From assembly GCA_012274445.1 (NCBI GenBank), contig JAAROD010000026.1, positions 930,001 to 994,000 on the forward strand: DNA of 64,000 nucleotides, in the 5' to 3' direction. The translations under genes were made by a program, and so were the position numbers. Below the pieces are notes generated by a model. The model was not told the DNA's origin, did not search any database, and saw nothing but the letters and a program-made list of their open reading frames with translations. The stretch's first letter is position 1; each line of letters begins with the position of its first letter. This DNA comes from Sclerotiophoma versabilis (taxonomy: Eukaryota > Ascomycota > Dothideomycetes > Pleosporales > Didymellaceae). Shown one piece after another: positions 1-11,141 of the stretch.

Positions 1-202
1 CATGGCTTAAGCCAGGCATGTTTGACGGCAACAATTTCAATGAAGCCAACACATTTCCATCCACATTCGACATTTCTAGTGTGTTGGAATATAACATACT
101 GGGCATATCACTGCAAAAGCGCTACAAAATCATCACGTATTTCCCACCGTACATACAAATACCCCCGAGATCCTGCCTTCGCCACGCCCCTGACAGAGCC
201 TC
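1..202. other. 3' flank of the bestrophin-like gene
   Basis: Downstream flank of the minus-strand gene that stops at 203. It contains only short overlapping reading frames without recognisable domains. Nothing else supported. Confidence 0.5.
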
Positions 203-1441
203 TCAGAACATCCCCCCATACCCCCTACCCCCATCCCACTTCTCCCGCCACTCCTCCAGCAAAACCCCGACCTCGGCCCGCGCATCCTCGACGATCCCAT
301 CCATCTTGATGTCGTTCCGATCATACCCAAACGGGTCCTCGAGCTGCACGCCGATGCCCTCGATTCCGTACAGCGTAAAGGCCACAATGACCACCACGGG
401 GATACTGTACCAGCCATAGCTATCAACCATGGTGAAGGGCAGGATGGACAGATAGAGAAACAGGACCTGGGAGGCGTGGATTAGATGCGCTATAGGGAGG
501 GGTGTAGTGCGGATAGTTTCCATTTTGCCGTACGCGTCAACGAGGTTATTAACCTGGGCAGTCATCTGCGAGGACAGCGGGGCATTGACCCAGCCGCGAT
601 TGAACGCGCGCGTGATGTAGCTCTCCAGCAGCACGGAGAGTTGGAGAGGAAGCCCGAGACCCCGGTCTTCGTAGCCCATGAGTCCGTCCGGGAGGAGCGA
701 GACGTAGTCGTCTTTCTTGGTCGCCATGCTGCCTTCGCTTTCTAACACGCTGTCTAGCGTCGCCGTCGAGTGGCCTAGGAGCGGCGTGTGCATGTCTGCT
801 CTGCTCCGCTCCAGCGTTGGCGTCGCTGGGGTACTCGCCACGCGATCCACGTAACTCGGTCTCCGGCTCAGCGGCCTGGAGACGGGTCGACTCGCGCCCC
901 TCACGCCCGAGTAGCTGAACTGCTGCGACGAGCCCGCAAGGCTGGCAGGCGGGATGTTGAATTCAGCCCGCAGATTGTGCTTGATAGCGTACAGCACGGC
1001 GATTAGTACCCGCACCGTCCTCTCCGTGTCCCTCCTCTCATCCGGCGTGCTCTTGCCCTGCTGGTCCTGGCTGTTGACTAGGAAAATCCGCGCGAGATTG
1101 CGCACACACGTCCCCACCGAAGTCACGCAGTTCCGCCCCGTCCAGAACCGGTCGTACGAGGTCGAGTTGCGGAAGACGAGCATCAAGCCTACTACGATAC
1201 TCAAGCTTGGGATGATGGTGGCTGGGATGCTAATGTGCACGTTTGGGAAGGTGTCCAGGTATACGATGAGCGCGGTGAAGAGGCAGTGCAGGAGTACTGG
1301 GCGGTAGATGGCGCTGTGGATGGAGCCTTTTGCGAAGCGCAGGACGAGAGGCAGGCGCCGTGGTTTTTGCCGGAAGGAGTGTGCGAGGGGGTAGGTTGGG
1401 ATCCTGGGCGGTGGCAGGTCTGGGTCTGGTGTGGATGACAT
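203..1441 (-). CDS. Bestrophin/UPF0187 family anion-channel-like membrane protein
   Basis: Single-exon frame of 412 aa. Hydrophobic segments lie at about residues 48-66 and 72-92, followed by the family signature around residues 90-103 (FRNSTSYDRFWTGR, compare FRxNxxYxRWWExR). A second hydrophobic pair occurs near residues 290-355, and the C-terminal block has the family-typical GIEGIGVQLEDPFGYDRND. A low-complexity Ser/Arg-rich insertion between about 165 and 250 separates the halves, as in other fungal members. Proteins of this family are bestrophin-related chloride or anion channels; activity here is inferred from family only. The start is the first Met of the frame and precedes a Pro-rich N-terminus. 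The gene is divergent from the peroxin gene at 2062, with about 620 bp between. Codon use looks normal for the host region. Confidence 0.85.
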   Translation of the reverse strand: MSSTPDPDLPPPRIPTYPLAHSFRQKPRRLPLVLRFAKGSIHSAIYRPVLLHCLFTALIVYLDTFPNVHISIPATIIPSLSIVVGLMLVFRNSTSYDRFWTGRNCVTSVGTCVRNLARIFLVNSQDQQGKSTPDERRDTERTVRVLIAVLYAIKHNLRAEFNIPPASLAGSSQQFSYSGVRGASRPVSRPLSRRPSYVDRVASTPATPTLERSRADMHTPLLGHSTATLDSVLESEGSMATKKDDYVSLLPDGLMGYEDRGLGLPLQLSVLLESYITRAFNRGWVNAPLSSQMTAQVNNLVDAYGKMETIRTTPLPIAHLIHASQVLFLYLSILPFTMVDSYGWYSIPVVVIVAFTLYGIEGIGVQLEDPFGYDRNDIKMDGIVEDARAEVGVLLEEWREKWDGGRGYGGMF

Positions 1442-2061
1442 GATGGTTGTGGTGGACTGAAGTTCTGCTCTTTCTTGGTGTTGCGAGGATGATGATGCGT
1501 TTTGGGGCTTTGGTGGCTACCAACAGTTGCTAGACTTGATGGAAGTGTTATTGTTTGGTTGTTTACTCAGATGCTGTTAGGCTCCCTAGAACATGTTGCA
1601 TTCGGTAAGGTCAAGAACATGGGATGGTTGCAACAAAGCGAAGACTTGGGAGAACTGAGAACAGAGGTCAATTGGACAACACATTAGCGGGGAGGTCTGG
1701 GGTGTCAATGTGGAGTCTACAGTTGGGATTAGCAGGGATCGGGCCGTTTCAGCCAGTTGATACGATGGAGATTGATTGGACATGTGCCAGTCTATCCCAG
1801 ATGCGCAATGACAACAATCATAGAAGGTTGCGTCAAACGATGCCTGTTCGAGTCGAGGCTTCGGCTGACTTAAACGTCTGAGGTTGACATTCAGGGTCCG
1901 TCACATGCATGCCCGCGGGCACCGAGCGGAACGATTGCGCTCATTCGGAACCTCGGTCGGCGCGACCTGCGATAACGTTGTGCTTTCCGTCACCGCCATG
2001 AAAACACGCGACCTGGATTACTCGAACGTTGTCCAGTATTGCGCATCCTCCATAAGCAAAA
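1442..2061. promoter_or_regulatory. Divergent intergenic region between bestrophin-like and PEX11C-like genes
   Basis: About 620 bp separate two divergently transcribed starts, so both promoters should lie here. I see no convincing gene or repeat. A palindromic ATGCAT-containing stretch near 1900-1915 is not interpretable alone. Confidence 0.5.
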
Positions 2062-3078
2062 ATGGAGGACTCGCACCCAGATAGTACGACGATACCCAGC
2101 GCCGACAGCGCCCCTGTTGCGCCTCAAGATTCAAAAGCAGACACACCGCGTCCCCCACCGGGACCCACACTCCTCCAGAAGCTCCGCTACGTCCTGGCAC
2201 GAAGACTGAGGAATGCCGCGCACTCAACAGACCGCAACCTCCTCCGCCTCTCCGCGCTTCTCTCGACGCCCAGTGGTATCGATGTGGTGCTGTGCACAAC
2301 AGGCTACACCCTCACCCTCGTCTACGCCCTGGGCCAGCAGGTTCTCGAGAAGCAACTCGCCACCGTCGCAACAGACCTCGCAGACAAAGTGACCGACGTA
2401 ATGCTTCCAGGCGAAACTCTGGTTGCAGAACTCCCTGCATCGGCGGGTACGAAGCTTCTGGCGCAGACCGTTGGGTCGTCGAAAGCAATTGCGGACGTGA
2501 TGGCGGACTATAGGATATTCGTGCGCATGTGGGGTATGTTGGGGCTATACACGTGGGCGAGAGATACCTATCTTTCCCCACTACCAAAGGAAGCCACTCA
2601 GAAAGAGAGGCTGCTGAGAGGGACAACGTGGGCGGCTATTACGTCGTGCGTGGTCTTCCAGGTCCTTGAAAACGGCGCATATGCAGCCTCCAAGGGCATG
2701 CTGACGAGTGAGGCGTGGTCCGGTGAGGCAGGCAAGAAGCGCGAGACTCTGTGGTGGGTCTGGAGCTCGAGGTTCTGGGCGGCATACGTGGGTTGCGAGA
2801 TAGCAAGGCTGCTCATCGAATGCGCATACCGGGAGCCGCGTGTTGAGGTTGCTGGAGATGGAGAGAAGGAGGACAAGTTGAGACTAGAGCAAGAGAAGAA
2901 GAGCTCTTACAATACCAGCTTCACGTGGTGGAAGGACTTAGTCAGCAACATTGCGTACGCGCCCATGACGCTGCACTGGTCGATAGAAGAGGGGCTGTTG
3001 AGTGAACTGCAGGTGGGCATCTTTGGAACAATTGCTGGTGGCGCGCTGCTGGCCGACGCGTGGAGGAAGACAGCGTAG
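2062..3078 (+). CDS. PEX11C-like peroxisomal membrane peroxin
   Basis: Single-exon frame of 338 aa. After a Pro/Ser-rich N-terminus of about 35 residues come the features of fungal PEX11-type proteins: an N-terminal amphipathic stretch (residues ~40-100, containing LLRLSALLSTPSGIDVVLCT), a central block DYRIFVRMWGMLGLYTWARD near 150-170 and a C-terminal membrane-associated segment (LQVGIFGTIAGGALLADAW) near the end. PEX11 proteins elongate and help divide peroxisomes; filamentous fungi have PEX11, PEX11B and PEX11C forms, and this most resembles the C form. The ATG lies in a good context just after AAAA. The family call is from recognised pattern, not a search; another PEX11-family subtype is possible. 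Confidence 0.72.
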   Translation: MEDSHPDSTTIPSADSAPVAPQDSKADTPRPPPGPTLLQKLRYVLARRLRNAAHSTDRNLLRLSALLSTPSGIDVVLCTTGYTLTLVYALGQQVLEKQLATVATDLADKVTDVMLPGETLVAELPASAGTKLLAQTVGSSKAIADVMADYRIFVRMWGMLGLYTWARDTYLSPLPKEATQKERLLRGTTWAAITSCVVFQVLENGAYAASKGMLTSEAWSGEAGKKRETLWWVWSSRFWAAYVGCEIARLLIECAYREPRVEVAGDGEKEDKLRLEQEKKSSYNTSFTWWKDLVSNIAYAPMTLHWSIEEGLLSELQVGIFGTIAGGALLADAWRKTA

Positions 3079-3454
3079 CATGCGATAGGATGGACTGACG
3101 GTGCTTGCACTGCAAACGGTGTAAGTAGTCTGACTGCAACGATATTTCGCAGCTCTCATGTAAACGATACCATATAAAATAGACTTGGGTGTTCAAATTA
3201 TATCACCAACCACCTTCTGTGTATCAGTCTTTACTTTGAAGTGTATTCTAACAGCAATGGCTGGCTTTAGGGCAAGAGGCTCTGTGGGTCACCAGGCGGT
3301 CCTTCTGGTCCTTGGTCTGACTTCTGACGCTATCAAGAGTAAGTAGATCCTGCCAAACCTTCGGTCATGATCTTATAGATATCTTCAATGCGGATTTATC
3401 TGCAGCGATCATACAACCAACAAGAGAAAGCGTAAGTCTCAACTCATTCGCTGT
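3079..3454. other. Intergenic spacer, nothing recognised
   Basis: A 376-bp stretch between the convergent ends of the peroxin gene and the HET fragment. It holds 3' flanks only. A plus-strand ATG at about 3257 is followed by a GT-AG-like pair but gives no recognisable protein. Confidence 0.4.
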
Positions 3455-3751
3455 TTACACTATCTCAAATGTACGAAAAGGCCTCCTCTCCCGAAGTTTC
3501 CCAGAGATGTTAGTGGACGACAATATCCAGAACATGCCAACCCGCTGCCATGTCTCTGTCTCTGGTATGGATTCTAAGATTATGACATATGAAAACCTGT
3601 GATTTGTGCCGACTGAGATCACTTGCCAGCGTGCCGTGTGAGTGAAAGTTTTCAAGAATGCATCGTAAGATTGAGAGTCAGCGGACCAAAACAGCACTGC
3701 CTTGAATTCAAGTATTCTCCAGCTCCACGCTTCGCTTGCGGTGGGTTGGTC
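3455..3751 (-). pseudogene. 3' fragment of a HET-domain gene, severed by a transposon
   Basis: About 98 sense codons of a minus-strand frame that ends at TAA 3455-3457 with no start of its own. It begins with the residues DQPTA and runs on as SEAWSW. The other host-gene fragment, 31 kb to the right, ends with the same DQPTA codons in frame at the opposite edge of the transposon. The two pieces are therefore one gene read right to left: the 5' part at 34839-36697 carries the HET domain and this is its tail. The tail has the Trp/Arg-rich ending usual in HET-family proteins. The gene should be inactive, or make a truncated product that ends inside the transposon. Confidence 0.82.
3737..3751. repeat. 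Left copy of 15-bp direct repeat flanking the outer transposon
   Basis: TGCGGTGGGTTGGTC at the left edge of the 31-kb insertion matches TGCAGTGGGTTGATC at 34839-34853 with two G/A differences. It could be a long target-site duplication. Alternatively, it could be half of an in-frame tandem repeat already present in the HET gene. Confidence 0.75.
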
Positions 3752-3752
3752 T

Positions 3753-3765
3753 ACACTACGGTACA
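3753..3765 (+). repeat. Left terminal inverted repeat of outer transposon
   Basis: ACACTACGGTACA; exact reverse complement at 34825-34837. Confidence 0.85.
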
Positions 3766-3990
3766 AAATCGTGTAAAATAAACCGATCTATTTTCGTGTA
3801 AAACACACAGAATAAAGACCATCGTTTACACCGCAAGTAGGATTTAATTTACACTGCTCTGTGTAAAATTACACAGGATTAGTCTAAATTTACATAATAG
3901 GTGCAGTATACTTTATACAGCGCTTAGTTTAAATTTACATATTGCGTATAAATTTACACATTTATAGTATAAATATATACGCACAGAAAA
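3766..3990. repeat. Left subterminal repeat region of outer transposon
   Basis: Contains many copies of GTGTAAA or its complement, for example at 3771, 3797, around 3830, and a palindromic CTGTGTAAAATTACACAG near 3860. The right end has the same motif family. Transposases of several cut-and-paste families bind such subterminal arrays. Confidence 0.7.
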
Positions 3991-6900
3991 TTACTTAATA
4001 GACTCTATTTTATATTTCTAACTATAAACATCTTATATTAATAGACTAATACTAGATTCTAACTAATATTAGCTACTTATTAAGAGATATTAACCTTAGA
4101 ACAACTGTATTTGTCTACTAAGAAGAGCGCCTTAATAATAGATGTGCCTCTATAGTAGTATACCTATATAGTACTAACAAGATCTATAACTCTGTCTATA
4201 GAGATCTAGATAATATTATTATTATTCTTATTAAATATGCGTAGTTGTAGTAGATAGTACTCTATACTTACTAGTTAAACCTTCTAGTACTTTATAATAC
4301 TAGCCTACTAAGAATAGTTAGCTAGATCTATAAATAGAGTAACTACTATACTAAATAATAGCTATACTATTTCTTTCTAGAATATAGTAGGTAAATCTGC
4401 GTAGTATATAATAAAGGTGTTATTCTATAATACTAGAGTTTATAAATAAGAAGAGAAAGTTCTAACTCTTACTCTATTAGGTAGAACTAAGTTATAATAT
4501 ATTATTAGGTTAGATAGTTAAGTGCTAGTATACTAGTAAGTAAGAGAGTTCTTAACTCTTCTTAGCTTATATTACTATCTAATATCTATATATATATTTA
4601 TCTACTATATAAGCTAGTATATAGTTAATTAAGATAGTATACTATTATTTATATAAATAATATTATTATTATTAATTATTACTATATATTTAGAGCAACT
4701 CTATTTAGCGTAGATCTACTGCTTCTAGATAAGTAAGTTAACTTCTATGCTTTAGTACTTATAGGCTGTTACTATAGAAAATCTCTTTACTATTTAAAGA
4801 AATTACTCTAGTAACTACTAAGTATAGCATAATAGTAGGCTAAAGTCCTAAATATTCTAACTAAGATAGAGTAGATAGTAGTACTAGATAGTATAGAAAA
4901 GAAGTAGGTTTAGATTACCTATATAGTACAGATTCTTATACTTATATATAAAGAATATTACTTAGGCTTTTACTTACTTAATATCTATGTGTGTAAAGTT
5001 TTACTAGTTAGTATAGTAGAGTAGCTAATAGTAATATAAGAAGTTTATTATATATAGTCTTAGTAAGAAGTATTATATAGTAGAGGCACTATATATAAGA
5101 AAAAATAAATACTACTTATAGGTAGTCTAGTTATAGAAGCTGCTAGTTCTATATAGAGTAGTACCTATATAAGTAGGTATAGTTATATACAATACTAATA
5201 TACTACTATTAATTAGCGTCTAGTTAGCGCTAGGTATTACCTAAGAATACTTCTTAGCTTTATATTCTTACTACTAGTACTTTAAGCCTTTCTAGAAGTA
5301 GAATATTAACTTTAGTATATTATAGTTTATTAAGTATATAGTATTAATAGAGAAACTTCTTAGAAAATATATAGTTAGTAGGTCTATTAGAATAGACTAG
5401 TAGTTAACGCCTATATTCTATTTTATATAGTTATAGTCTCTTTAGGTAGTACTACTAACCTTATACTATTTAACCTAATTAATCTAAGAATATAAATCTG
5501 TATTAACACTAGGTATTAAATTATCTATATTTAGGTAGAAATACTTCTCTTTTCTTTCTATTATTCTACTAAAGGTATAAATCTAATAACTTTACTTAGC
5601 CTTTTCTAAGCTCTTTATTCCTATTATATTAGTAATAGCTAGGCTATTACCTATTACTAGAATTGTATAACCTTTAAGTATAAAACTCTAGTTAAATACA
5701 CTATTATAGACTTCTACTCTATAATATAGTTAGATTAGCTTAGCTATAAGAGGCTTAAGCTATATATCTATAAAGTTCTTATTAAAACTACCTAGTATAA
5801 TATAGGTAGTTAGAGTGTTAGACGCGTCTTCTCTTACGCCTAGGTGTAGATTTAGAAGATATATAACTACTAGTATAATACTTTAATACTTTTTTAAGTA
5901 TTTAACTATTTTAATAGTGTCTAATATAAGCCTTATAGCTAGGTCTTAATAGTCTTAAAAGTATTTAGCTGTTTAGTACTCTTTAAACTAGAACCTATCT
6001 AATATATTATTCTAGGCTCTATTATCTAGCTAGAATAGATTAAATATTACTCTATATAATAATAGTTATTATACTCTTACTAGGTTGCTATACTAAAGGT
6101 AAAGCTATAGGAGTAAGAGAATATACTAGAAATAGTATCTTAGTTCTCTAGCATAGTTATATTATCTCTTTCTATAGGTAGAATAAGTAGAGACTATAGA
6201 TAGTCTGCCTATAAATACTATATAACTATTAGCACAGTAATCTAGATATATAGGCTTAATAATATCTCTAACTATATTATCTAGTACTTAACCTCTAGTT
6301 TATATAGAGTTACTAATATTAATACTATAGTGTTTTATAATAGCCTAATATATCTTCTTAACCTTTTCTCTTAGTATGCTAATAAACGTATTAAGTATAT
6401 CTAGTACTCTAATATAGATATTATATCTAAATATTAAGGTCTTAGCTCTATAGCCTAGTATAGTAGTAATTATATTATAGACCTAATCTACTATATTAAG
6501 TTAGTTATTATTATCTAGACTCTTATTAATATTAATAAGAAGTAGTATATTATAGATATTAGTATCTAAGTTACTTGCGTAGTGTTTAGAATTAGATAGG
6601 TTTACTTATACTAGCTTATACTTATTATTAGTAAATAGAATATTTTATTTATAGTAGGCTGTTTAGTAATACTTTTTCTATCTATAAGTAATATAGTAAT
6701 ATAAGCCTCTATAACAAGGTAATTAATATTTATACTATACTTTCTAAGTAATAGGATAACTATTACTTCTTATTATTTTTTATAATTAAGATAGTGCTGT
6801 AAAGATTAGAGTAAGCTAAAAGAGATAAAGTAGAAAGAAGAAGCACTGCTATACTATATTATAGAAATATAGTATTATAGAAATTCTATTACTAATATAA

Positions 6901-9098
6901 GACTATACTTACTCTTAGCTGTATATTTATTTAAACTTATAGAAAGTAGTATAAAAGGTTAGAGTTTAGCTCTTCTACTTACGTTTAGTATATGCAATAG
7001 ACAGTAATATTATACTAGTAATAGTCTTCTATAATATGCTATTAAACTTATAGATATAGTATTAGGTAGAAAGTAGCTTAGATAAAAGTTAAATTATTAA
7101 GTAGCTATACTAGCAGTATACGCAACTCCTAACTATACGCCTACTAAATAGCCTATAATAAGGTCTTTTAATATACTAAGAGTGCCTAATACTCCTTCTA
7201 TAACCTCTTTATAACTAAAGCTACTAAAACCTAATTATAATAGCTCTATTTTTACTTAAGATAAGACTAGTAATAACTATCTAGATAACTACCTTTAGTT
7301 CTTTAAGCTAGTTAAGCTATCTATTAAGCTTACTTAAATTCTCTAACAGTTACTATTAGACTACTCTAATCTTTTAGTATAATATAGAATAGATATTACC
7401 TTTATACAGCAGCTCTTATATAAAGATACTAGAAAATATTATAAGTAGATATTAGGTAATATAGTATACTATAACTAGAATAACCTAGTTAAATAGAACA
7501 CTATACTCTAGGCCCTTATACTATTTTTCTTAGGTAGTATTTATACTACCTAGTACCTAGAATATAGTATATATAACTAAATTATATAGCTAGTCTAGCT
7601 TAATACTAGTAGAGTATAGCTTAAGCCTTTATAAAAGAGTAATATTACTATATAGATAGTATAATTAATAGACTTAAATTCCTTTAGTATTATACTAATC
7701 TATAATCTAACTATTATATATAAAGCTGTATATAATAACTGTTTTCTTATACTATTTACCTAGTTTAAGTATAAGAACTTAGGCTTAGAGATAGCTCTAA
7801 TAGGAGTAGAACTATATTCTTAGTATAACTTATTATTATATAGAAAGATGTTTTATAAAAGGTAGGCGCAGAAAATTAATTTAGAAGTTAAATTAGGCAC
7901 GTTATAGGCCTCCTATAGCTTAAGAATAGAGAATATTATAAGCCTATTATACCTTTTAATCTTAGCAGATAATACTTACTAGGTAACCTTATCTCTAGCT
8001 ATAAGGTAGAAGACTTTAGTATATATATTATCTCTAATAATAGTAGAACTTAGGTGTTTATTTCTAGGAAAGAAGTAGTAATACTTCTTACTAGTTACAA
8101 CCTACTAGTTAAACTACCTATAACCTACTAGTTATTATTTACGCAGTAACACTCTATAATTACTATCTAATCTCTAGGCGCATATACGTAATAATAAGCT
8201 AATAGTAGGTTAGTGTTATAGTAAGGTAAAAGTAAAAACAGCAGCTTACCTTGCTAAGTGCTAGCTACCTTAGTATAAGTAAAACTCTGTAACAGTTAAT
8301 CTACTCTATTACTTCTACACTTAACTACTTATTACTACTAGAGAGTATACTACTTTTATATACTTGTTTCTAATAAGCTAATAAACCTTACTAACTATAC
8401 TAGGACTACTACTAAACTTAAATTAAATAGCTAAAGATATTACTAGAGAGTATTACTTCTACACAGTTTTCTCTAAGAAGGTAATAAACCTTACTAACTA
8501 TACTAGTACCTTTAATACGCCTTAGCTAGAGCTTACTAGGTTACTAAAGTAGTAGAGTTAGCTCTTTTCTAGAGCTTACTAGGTTACTAAAGTATAGTAG
8601 GCTTTAGCTTATATAACCTATGCTTTAAATTATCTTATACTTTAGCATACTAGTATTATACTAGAGTTACCTTACTATAGCTAGATAATAAAGCTATATT
8701 AACTCTAGCTCTATTCTAACTAGAGAGGTAATATAATATATATATACTATACTTCTAAAGCTTTAGCTTATTAGGTGCTTATACCTAAGAAGGTAGCTAT
8801 TATCTATACTTTATATATAATATTATGCCTATATTAAACTAACTACTATAACTATACTCTAGTGCCTATAAGGTAAGAGTATGTGTATAACTTAAGTTAA
8901 ACTCTGCTTAAGACTTTAGGTACTGCGTTTATTATTAGTAATTATTCCTTAGGTAGATATAGCTCTAGGCTTACTCCTATTATTTATATTTCTTTACTAG
9001 TAGAGTTTACTTTATTTATTAACTAGAGTACCTTTTAAAAGACTTTAGGTTTAATATATTAAGATAGTAGGGCTTTAGTAGTCTATTAGATTAAGTTA
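3991..9098. repeat. RIP-mutated AT-rich left arm of outer transposon
   Basis: Over 5 kb of AT-rich sequence dominated by TA dinucleotides, with no frame longer than a few dozen codons. The mutation pattern matches that seen directly between elements C and A/B (CA to TA and TG to TA). A decayed short tandem repeat (units sharing TAATAAACCTTACTAACTA) is visible near 8380 and 8480. No function can be read. Confidence 0.75.
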
Positions 9099-9103
9099 GT
9101 AAG
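9099..9103. repeat. Target-site duplication of element C (left)
   Basis: GTAAG, repeated at 23163-23167 immediately after the 3' LTR. Confidence 0.85.
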
Positions 9104-9608
9104 TGTTATAATTCTAAGAAACACAGTATTAAACGTTAAGAATTACTACTCTAGGTACGGCACAGTTAACCTATACAGGAAAAAGGCATTATAAGTAAGT
9201 AACTACTAGTATTAGTAGTTAGCACTTAGCTACTACTAGAGGACGATTACGTAATGTAATTAGCCTTAGTATAATTAGTGTAATTAGTACTTAGTATAAT
9301 TAGTAATTAGTATAATTAGTACAGTCTACACTACTAAGTATGTTATATCTCTTCTTAGTATATAGTTAGCAGGAACATAACCCTTATAGTTTGTGTTTAA
9401 CTTAGTTAATTAAGTTTATTTTTAGAATCTTAACCCTAACTCTTAAGCTAGATAGTCTACTCTATACTACTTATTATTACCTTTTATTATTATAGTGTTT
9501 TACTAAGTAATAACTCTAACTCTTACAGACCTTTCTATACTAGCGCTTATCTCTAAGAACTAATATAAATAGTGCTTATAAGCTTTACTTAAAAGTATAA
9601 CTTTAACA
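9104..9608 (+). repeat. Element C 5' LTR
   Basis: Begins TGTTATAATTC and ends TTTAACA. The R-U5 half from about 9352 matches the LTRs of A and B after RIP. The U3 half is of a third type, with several copies of an AGTATAATTAGT-like motif between about 9258 and 9322. Confidence 0.9.
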
Positions 9609-9626
9609 CTTTAAACACCTCTAAAG

Positions 9627-10619
9627 ATAAGTACTACTTTAGGAACCTATACTACCTCTAGCAGCTCTTATACTTAATAATCTAATAATAATATTAAGAT
9701 AGAATAAGTCCTAGCTATATATTCTAGAGTTAGTATTGCTAAACCTAACCTCTACTATAGTAAATAATATAAGCTAGAGAACTAGCTTATATAGTAGAAC
9801 CTCTTCTTTATATTTTAGAGAGAAGACATTACTAAAGAAAAATAAGTTACTCTTATTACTAGCTTTATATAAGACAAGGCTTTTACTTAGATTAAACTCT
9901 TTCTCTAATGCTATTACGCTAATAGAGACTTAACTATAATTAACTCCTAGTTTAAGAACTTTAACATGTTTAAGAAACAGATTTAACCTATATTTAGAGT
10001 CTTAAACAAACTAGTAATTATATATTATAATATCTAACACATTTATTAGGAATAATCTACTACTAACTATACTGCTAACTTTTAGCAGCTAGCTGTGTTT
10101 ACTAAATAGGATAATACAGTGTTAATAACTATATTCTATTAGAGACTAAAGCCTAAAGTTAAGAAGGAACTTATGCGTACTACTATAAGTACTAATAACT
10201 TTAATAACCTAGTTAATAAAGCTATTAGTATTAATATTAAGCTTTATAAGCTTTAGTAGAAACTTAGAAATAATCTATAAACACGCATTATGCCTATAGA
10301 ATAATGCCTACTACTATATAACCTATAGCATAATAACCTTAATTAAGGAAACTAAGGAAATAACTACTATTAGTTAAATACTAGACGCTATATATATAGT
10401 AGTACTAGTAGTAGTTACTATAGACTAGAGGCTATAGACCTGTCTAATATTAATAAGAGACTAGAACTGCAATAGAATTAGAAAAACAAGAGTAGTAATA
10501 GGAAGAATAAGTTTAGTATAACTTATTATAGATATAGTAAGCAAGGCTACTATACTAAGAATTGTTAATTAAAAAATAAGGTAGTTTAATAACTTAATAT
10601 ACTTACCTATAAGAATATA
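9627..10619 (+). pseudogene. Element C gag relic, 5' part
   Basis: Continues directly from the PBS-like CTTTAAACACC and aligns with gag of element A from its start codon to the stretch just after the CCHC zinc knuckle. The start ATG has become ATA and many CAA/CAG/TGG codons are now stops. Element A is inserted at 10620-10624; the rest of the relic resumes at 17628. Confidence 0.9.
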
Positions 10620-10624
10620 GATAC
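10620..10624. repeat. Target-site duplication of element A (left)
   Basis: GATAC, repeated at 17623-17627. Confidence 0.92.
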
Positions 10625-11123
10625 TGTTACGATCCTGTGCGGACGAAGCGGCACAGTGATTAAGTAGCCAACCACAGCCCTCACCCATGAACCAGGGGCG
10701 GAGTCAGGAAGGATCTCCCTTTGTACGGTCACGTGACATGCTCGTCAACGAGCATGACACACGTGACTTGCTCGTCAACGAGCATCGTATGTTATCGCTC
10801 GTCAACGAGCAACGCTATGTATTTCATTGGACTGACCCTAGTCGCTCGTCAACGAGCATTACCCCATAGCAAGTATATAGTCAGTAGGAACACAACCCTT
10901 ATGGTTCGTGTTCAACTTAGTCAATCAAGTTTGTCTTTGGAATCTCGACCCCAACTCTCGAGCTAGATAGTCTACTCTATACTACTCATTGTTACCCTCT
11001 ATTGCCACGGTGTTTCACTAGGCAATAACCCCAACCCTTACGGACCTTCCTGTACCAGCGCTCATCCCTGAGAACCAATACGAATAGTGCTTACGAGCTT
11101 TGCTTGAAAGTACAACTTCAACA
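10625..11123 (+). repeat. Element A 5' LTR
   Basis: 499 bp, TGTTACGATCC to TTCAACA. The U3 (to about 10870) holds a TCACGTGA site at 10729-10736 and four copies of the palindrome GCTCGTCAACGAGC at 10740, 10770, 10797 and 10844. A TATA-like AGTATATAG follows at about 10872. The R-U5 part is shared with elements B and C. Confidence 0.95.
10740..10857. promoter_or_regulatory. Four palindromic operator-like repeats in element A U3 (5' LTR)
   Basis: GCTCGTCAACGAGC occurs exactly at 10740-10753, 10770-10783, 10797-10810 and 10844-10857. Six-base arms flank CA, so a dimer could bind each. The last copy lies about 15 bp upstream of the TATA-like box. The same four copies recur in the 3' LTR at 17239, 17269, 17296 and 17343, about 220-320 bp upstream of the antisense gene's start. 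Binding is inferred. Confidence 0.75.
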
Positions 11124-11141
11124 CTTTGAACACCCCCAAAG
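11124..11141 (+). promoter_or_regulatory. Primer-binding region of element A (possible self-priming)
   Basis: The bases after the 5' LTR, CTTTGAACACCCCCAAAG, lack the TGG start expected of a tRNA 3'-end complement. TTGAACAC at 11126-11133 is the exact complement of GTGTTCAA at 10908-10915, about 35 bp downstream of the TATA-like box and so near the probable RNA 5' end. Tf1-type elements prime this way. Confidence 0.5.

Noticed and set aside
3990..9100. AT-rich block as centromere core, mitochondrial insert or AT-rich genome contamination
   Set aside because: The same composition in element C is shown by alignment with A and B to be C-to-T/G-to-A mutation of a retrotransposon, and the block has transposon termini; RIP explains it.
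10740..10857. Regularly spaced repeats in the LTR resembling a small CRISPR array
   Set aside because: Spacing is uneven (30, 27, 47 bp), the unit is a 14-bp palindrome inside a eukaryotic retrotransposon LTR, and no cas genes are present.
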